NCBI GenBank assembly: GCA_900128395.1
Contig: LT649361.1
Location: forward strand, 1 to 32,895
Direction: 5' to 3'
Origin: Stramenopiles sp. TOSAG23-2
Taxonomy: Eukaryota > Sar
Length of the DNA: 32,895 nt
Position 1 is the stretch's first letter. Each line of letters begins with the position of its first letter. Below, in pieces: positions 29,018-32,895 of this stretch. The translations under genes and the position numbers were made by a program. The notes below the pieces were generated by a model. It ran no database searches, was not told the origin of the DNA, and saw only the letters and a list, made by a program, of their open reading frames with translations.

Positions 29018-29844
29018 ATTTTATTAAAATATATTTTTTTGTGTTTTTGTTTGTGGGTTTAAATTGATTACAAATATTTTGCTTAATATAGAAGAATTTG
29101 TTTTGTTTTTACCGAACTGTTTTATTAAAAACTATGTTTTTGCATGTAGAGCTAGTAAAGATAGTAAAAATATATATTATTATAACTAGAAGAAGAATGA
29201 AGAATAACTGCCCCAGAGAAGATACATAGAAGATGACCTTTTTTTTTTACCTCCTTCTAGTAAAGATAGTAAAAATATATATTATTATAACTAGAAGAAG
29301 AATGAAGAATAACTGCCCCAGAGAAGATACATAGAAGATGACCTTTTTTTTTTACCTCCTTGCCAGCCTTGCTTGTTGGTTTTTTTTTAAAAAAAAAAAA
29401 GAAAAGCTGTTGTAACAACATTTAATAGGTAAAGCTTATACTTATTAACATAATAAATATGAATGTATAATTGAAATAATGCTATGTCTATAATCATAGC
29501 TTTGCAACCAAAGTTGCGTTGCATTTTCTACTATCAGTATAATTTTGAGTGAAAAATATCTCAATGAAAAACTACTATTATTACTATTTAAATTACGAAA
29601 ACGACAAATAACTTGAAAAATTAAATTATTTAATCTAATAATATCCGAAAATACGCATCTCGTAAAAATAATAATAATAAAAAAGTCTCAACAACAAAAA
29701 CAAAATAGTTTTATACATATCGATATATTCTATATATATATATATATATATATTTCGAAATTAAAATGTAGAAGGTAAATATTGTGTGTAGATATATGAT
29801 ATGAAGATAAGAAAGTACGATCGTATGTATATAAATAATTGAAG
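29018..29844. other. Divergent intergenic region between the LRR membrane protein and IF-2 genes
   Basis: No gene is seen. The region contains the exact 105-bp tandem duplication (29152-29361), a poly-T then poly-A stretch at about 29380-29401, one AATATCCGAAAAT motif (29640-29652) and a (TA) tract (29731-29753). Confidence 0.55.
29152..29361. repeat. Exact 105-bp tandem duplication (intergenic)
   Basis: Positions 29152-29256 and 29257-29361 are identical, including a run of ten T residues in each copy. It lies in the presumed two-way promoter region and breaks no gene. Confidence 0.97.
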
Positions 29845-31758
29845 ATGTCAACATTGAAAAAAACAATAACAACATTAAAAATTCCAAAATATTGTGGTTT
29901 GAAAGAACTTGCAAAAATATGTAATGTACCTGTAAAACAAGTTATGAAATCATTAGTGACACGAAAACATAAAAAATATTTCATTGCAAATGAGGAATAT
30001 GTATTTTCAACGAAGAATGCTATTATATTGCCGTTTGAATTATCTGCTCAGTTTGTTGAAACAAATATTAATTATAAAGGAAATAATAAAAATAATGTTG
30101 CGATTGAAGAAGATACTGTTGACCCTATAAATATTATGAATGAATTATTATTATTGGAAATGGAAGAAAACAATAAGAACAAGTTAAAAAAAAATGTAAA
30201 ACAATTAAATGACAAACCAATAACATTTGAACCAAATGCAATATTACCACCCACTGTAGTAGTCCTTGGTGAAAGAGATCATGGAAAAACAACATTAGTA
30301 AATGCATTAACTGGTAGACGTGTACGAGAAAAAGGTGGGATAACACAACGAGTTGGTGCTGCAAGATATTATTTCAATTATTTTGAAAATAATAATGATG
30401 ATACACATAATAACCAAATCTTAAATCGAGAAGCAAGCATAACATTATTAGATACGCCAGGACATCAACATTTTGTAGATATGCAACGTGAAAGTGCTTT
30501 TAATGCAGACATGGCATTAGTTGTTATTGCATGTGATGAAGGTATAACCCCTGGTACGGCAAATGTAATGCAACATGCATTTGATGCCGATATTCCATTA
30601 TCATTTGTATTTACGAAAATGGATTTATTAATAACTGATGATGAAAAAAAAAGATTTAATGAAATTGAAAATTATTTAAAAACTACGTTTCCAAACTCTC
30701 CAATGACAACTTTAAATAATTTAAATGATAGAGCGAATCCAAATAGAGCATTGGAATGTGGAAACATGTTAACTACATGGGCTGAAGAAAATCAAATGTA
30801 TGTACGTTCTAATGGATATGCATCCTGTTTTGTATTAGATTCATTTGCAGATCGATCTAGGGGTATGTTACTTCGCGTATTAATATTAGAAGGAAAGCTA
30901 AATATTGACGATTCATTTGTTGCAGGGACAATGCATGGTATTATTCGTAATATGTATTGTGTATTTAATCAAACAAATCCTATTGTAGGTAGTGGTATCA
31001 ATAATTATCAAAAAAGTAAAAATAATTATAAAAATAATATGAATGATTCTAGTCATCAGATGAAATATAATACTACATATGAAGTAATTGAGGCAAAGCC
31101 TGGAGATGTTGTTGATGTTATGTTACGAGGACATCAAGGTAAATTAAGAAATTTATCGCCACCACGTATGGGGGAAGGATTCTTTGCATTACCATTAGAA
31201 AATAGTAAAAAAATCGTTGAATATAGAATCATGGAATCAACGTTAGAATTGCATAAAAATAATCATAACAATAATACAGTTAATACTAATGGTGATGATG
31301 GAATTGTAATACAAGATAAAGATCCTCAAGGCAATGAATTGAGTGAATTAATGAATCAACAAATGAATAAGCAAAATGTTGTTGTTGTTGATAATAATAA
31401 TGATGATAATGATAGAATGATGGAAAAACATTATCCATTAGTTGTAAAAGCGGATACTAGTAGTGGTTTATTGTCATTAAATAGTATAATAGATACCACG
31501 TCAATTGATGTTGTTGTTGGTGGAATAGGACGTATAACAAAATACGATATTGATGTCGCATCATTATATGAAACTATTATTGTTTCATATAATATTCCAA
31601 TCTCAAAAGAAATACATGACTATGCCATGAGTAAAGATGTTTATATAGAGCAAGGCGATGTATTGCCAGAATTATTGGAACGAATATTTCAACATTTTGA
31701 TGTTGATATATCTGATGATACAAAGAAAGTTATGGGGGAAGAGGAAGAAGATGTTTGA
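29845..31758 (+). CDS. Organellar (mitochondrial-type) translation initiation factor IF-2, lacking C2
   Basis: This 637-residue protein is a bacterial-type IF-2, the GTPase that places initiator tRNA on organellar ribosomes. The start is basic and rich in Thr/Lys (presequence-like), overlapping an IF2_N-like segment (GLKELAKICNVPVKQVMKSL, about 18-37). The G domain has GERDHGKTTL (142-151; the usual GHVDHGKT is altered), GGITQRVGA (164-172), DTPGH (203-207) and TKMD (257-260, for NKxD). Domain II contains RGMLLRVLILEGKLNIDDSF and VAGTMHGIIRNM. The C1 region contains LVVKADTSSGLLSL and VVVGGIGRITKYDI. The protein then ends in an acidic tail, just where the C2 domain that binds fMet-tRNA should begin. 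Asn-rich inserts interrupt domain II. The frame opens at TTG 29839, but the first ATG is 29845. Confidence 0.92.
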   Translation: MSTLKKTITTLKIPKYCGLKELAKICNVPVKQVMKSLVTRKHKKYFIANEEYVFSTKNAIILPFELSAQFVETNINYKGNNKNNVAIEEDTVDPINIMNELLLLEMEENNKNKLKKNVKQLNDKPITFEPNAILPPTVVVLGERDHGKTTLVNALTGRRVREKGGITQRVGAARYYFNYFENNNDDTHNNQILNREASITLLDTPGHQHFVDMQRESAFNADMALVVIACDEGITPGTANVMQHAFDADIPLSFVFTKMDLLITDDEKKRFNEIENYLKTTFPNSPMTTLNNLNDRANPNRALECGNMLTTWAEENQMYVRSNGYASCFVLDSFADRSRGMLLRVLILEGKLNIDDSFVAGTMHGIIRNMYCVFNQTNPIVGSGINNYQKSKNNYKNNMNDSSHQMKYNTTYEVIEAKPGDVVDVMLRGHQGKLRNLSPPRMGEGFFALPLENSKKIVEYRIMESTLELHKNNHNNNTVNTNGDDGIVIQDKDPQGNELSELMNQQMNKQNVVVVDNNNDDNDRMMEKHYPLVVKADTSSGLLSLNSIIDTTSIDVVVGGIGRITKYDIDVASLYETIIVSYNIPISKEIHDYAMSKDVYIEQGDVLPELLERIFQHFDVDISDDTKKVMGEEEEDV

Positions 31759-32212
31759 TGTAAAGTCATACAACCACACATGAAATATCATATATATATA
31801 TAAAAAATTCTCTTATTTCATAAGTTAAAAAGATTTTATTTACTCATACTGTTAATATTCACTATATATAATGTGTAATTACCAGAAATAATATAATAAA
31901 TTGAAAGATATAACTAAACCGGAAAGACCTATATATATGATATATGTATGATATTGTTTTATTGAAAAAATATTTTTTGACCATGATATGCATATATTTA
32001 TTGACGTAAAGATACATTATATCTTAACATTTTTAATCTCTCCTATCACACACCCATTTTATTCAGTTTTAAATATTAATATGTATGATATTGTTTTATT
32101 GAAAAAATATTTTTTGACCATGATATGCATATATTTATTGACGTAAAGATACATTATATCTTAACATTTTTAATCTCTCCTATCACACACCCATTTTATT
32201 CAGTTTTAAATA
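31759..32212. other. Convergent 3' intergenic region with 137-bp tandem duplication
   Basis: No gene is seen. Most of the gap is occupied by the two copies of a 137-bp unit (31944-32217). AATAATATAATAAA-like A-rich sites (about 31888-31901) may serve as polyadenylation signals for the IF-2 gene. Confidence 0.55.
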
Positions 32213-32217
32213 TTAAT
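31944..32217. repeat. Exact 137-bp tandem duplication
   Basis: Positions 31944-32080 and 32081-32217 are identical. The last bases of the second copy include the stop codon (32213-32215) that the DUF2061 frame would use if its own duplication were absent. Confidence 0.97.
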
Positions 32218-32808
32218 CTTCTTTCTTGTTCACATTTTTAACAATACTCTTACCAAAAGGAATATAATCCCATAATAATTCATGTAAATATAAAATCAAT
32301 GTTTTCAGCGTAGTATCAATTGGACCAAGACGTAATGCAGTTGCTATTTCTCCTGTAACAATATATGTAATGCCCATGGATAAAGAGACAGCGACAACTT
32401 TCCAAAAGGAATATAATCCCATAATAATTCATGTAAATATAAAATCAATGTTTTCAGCGTAGTATCAATTGGACCAAGACGTAATGCAGTTGCTATTTCT
32501 CCTGTAACAATATATGTAATGCCCATGGATAAAGAGACAGCGACAACTTTCCATGATAACATCTTAATCAATCGTTTCATTTGCAGACTTTGCAAGGAAT
32601 CCATCAACCATATTCTCTCAAAAATATAATAACAAACAAATTTAAATGCAAAATCTGGTAGACCAACTTTAATGGCAACATTCAAAGTTCCAGTTAATAA
32701 AAATGCAATTAATATTGTTTGCCCTGTAGCAAAAATTCTCCACGACAACGATTTAAAAAACGTTCTTTGCCTTGTATGCACTTCAATATTTTCTGTTTCA
32801 GTCGACAT
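32213..32808 (-). CDS. Two-domain DUF2061 membrane protein, frame broken by a 149-bp duplication
   Basis: The protein has two copies of DUF2061, a small membrane domain of unknown function common in bacteria and found in some algae and protists. Domain 1 (about 15-68) reads KSLSWRIFATGQTILIAFLL, TGTLNVAIKVG, then YYIFERIW. Domain 2 (about 78-137) reads LSWKVVAVSLSMGITYIVTG, then LRLGPIDTTLKT and YLHELLWDYIPFGK. The shared pattern is (R/K)...SW(R/K)...TG...(H/F)E..W. As assembled, a 149-bp tandem duplication shifts the frame inside domain 2's end, giving a 154-residue product stopping at 32344. Without the extra copy the frame runs to 32213 (148 residues), ending in VNKKED. The ATG at 32808 is clear, and no presequence is evident. 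The organelle, if any, cannot be told. Confidence 0.85.
32253..32550. repeat. Exact 149-bp tandem duplication (frame-breaking)
   Basis: Positions 32253-32401 and 32402-32550 are identical, and the unit is not a multiple of three. It covers most of the second DUF2061 domain. No AG|GT is present in the unit, so it does not form a ready-made intron. Confidence 0.97.
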
Positions 32809-32895
32809 GTTGTTGTAGTTGGAAATATATAATATGTACTTTGTATTTTTTCCTTTCTTTTTTCTTCCCAGTCAGTCTTGTACTTTTTATTATTA

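Overview
This window looks like nuclear DNA of a free-living, intron-poor, very AT-rich protist. The genes are eukaryotic: SmD2, the shared Pol I/III subunit AC40, LAMTOR2, a Ras GTPase, mitochondrial processing peptidase beta, an organellar IF-2 and HMG-CoA lyase. An LRRC43-like protein suggests a motile cilium or flagellum. TAA, TAG and TGA all end conserved proteins at the expected place, so the code is standard. Asparagine runs encoded by AAT repeats interrupt several proteins. Nothing seen fixes the lineage.

I support 18 genes: (1) LRRC43-like, +; (2) single-pass membrane protein, -; (3) TYW3 fused to a Trm5/TYW2-like domain, +; (4) HMG-CoA lyase, -; (5) short LRR protein, +; (6) LAMTOR2, two exons, +; (7) SmD2, -; (8) RPAC1/AC40, +; (9) histidine phosphatase, -; (10) ankyrin protein, +; (11) acetyl-CoA synthetase, -; (12) two-TM coiled-coil protein, +; (13) MPP beta, -; (14) polytopic membrane protein, +; (15) Ras-like GTPase, -; (16) large multi-TM LRR protein, three exons, -; (17) IF-2, +; (18) DUF2061 protein, -. 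If the two related LRR genes (5 and 16) are set aside, the other 16 genes alternate strand perfectly. Convergent gaps are short (154-558 bp) and intact divergent gaps are long (613-1424 bp), as expected if promoters lie in the divergent gaps.

The most unusual region is 28375-32550. It holds four exact head-to-tail duplications with units of 101, 105, 137 and 149 bp. Two fall inside genes and break the frame: the 101-bp unit in the LRR membrane protein and the 149-bp unit in the DUF2061 gene. Removing one copy restores a continuous frame in both cases. This is either a burst of very recent short tandem duplication or an assembly fault, and the sequence alone cannot decide. A further 165-bp, in-frame duplication lies in the short LRR gene at 8555-9040. 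That gene is a partial copy of the large LRR gene and shares its 3' flank.

Other points of interest are the TYW3/Trm5-like fusion, an IF-2 that ends before the C2 (initiator-tRNA binding) domain, three introns sharing GTAAGTA and CTAACAA signals, and an array of CTTAAG-centred repeats in the gap between genes 13 and 14. The genes are mostly unrelated housekeeping functions. Several act in mitochondria (HMG-CoA lyase, MPP beta, IF-2), but no operon-like pathway cluster is evident.
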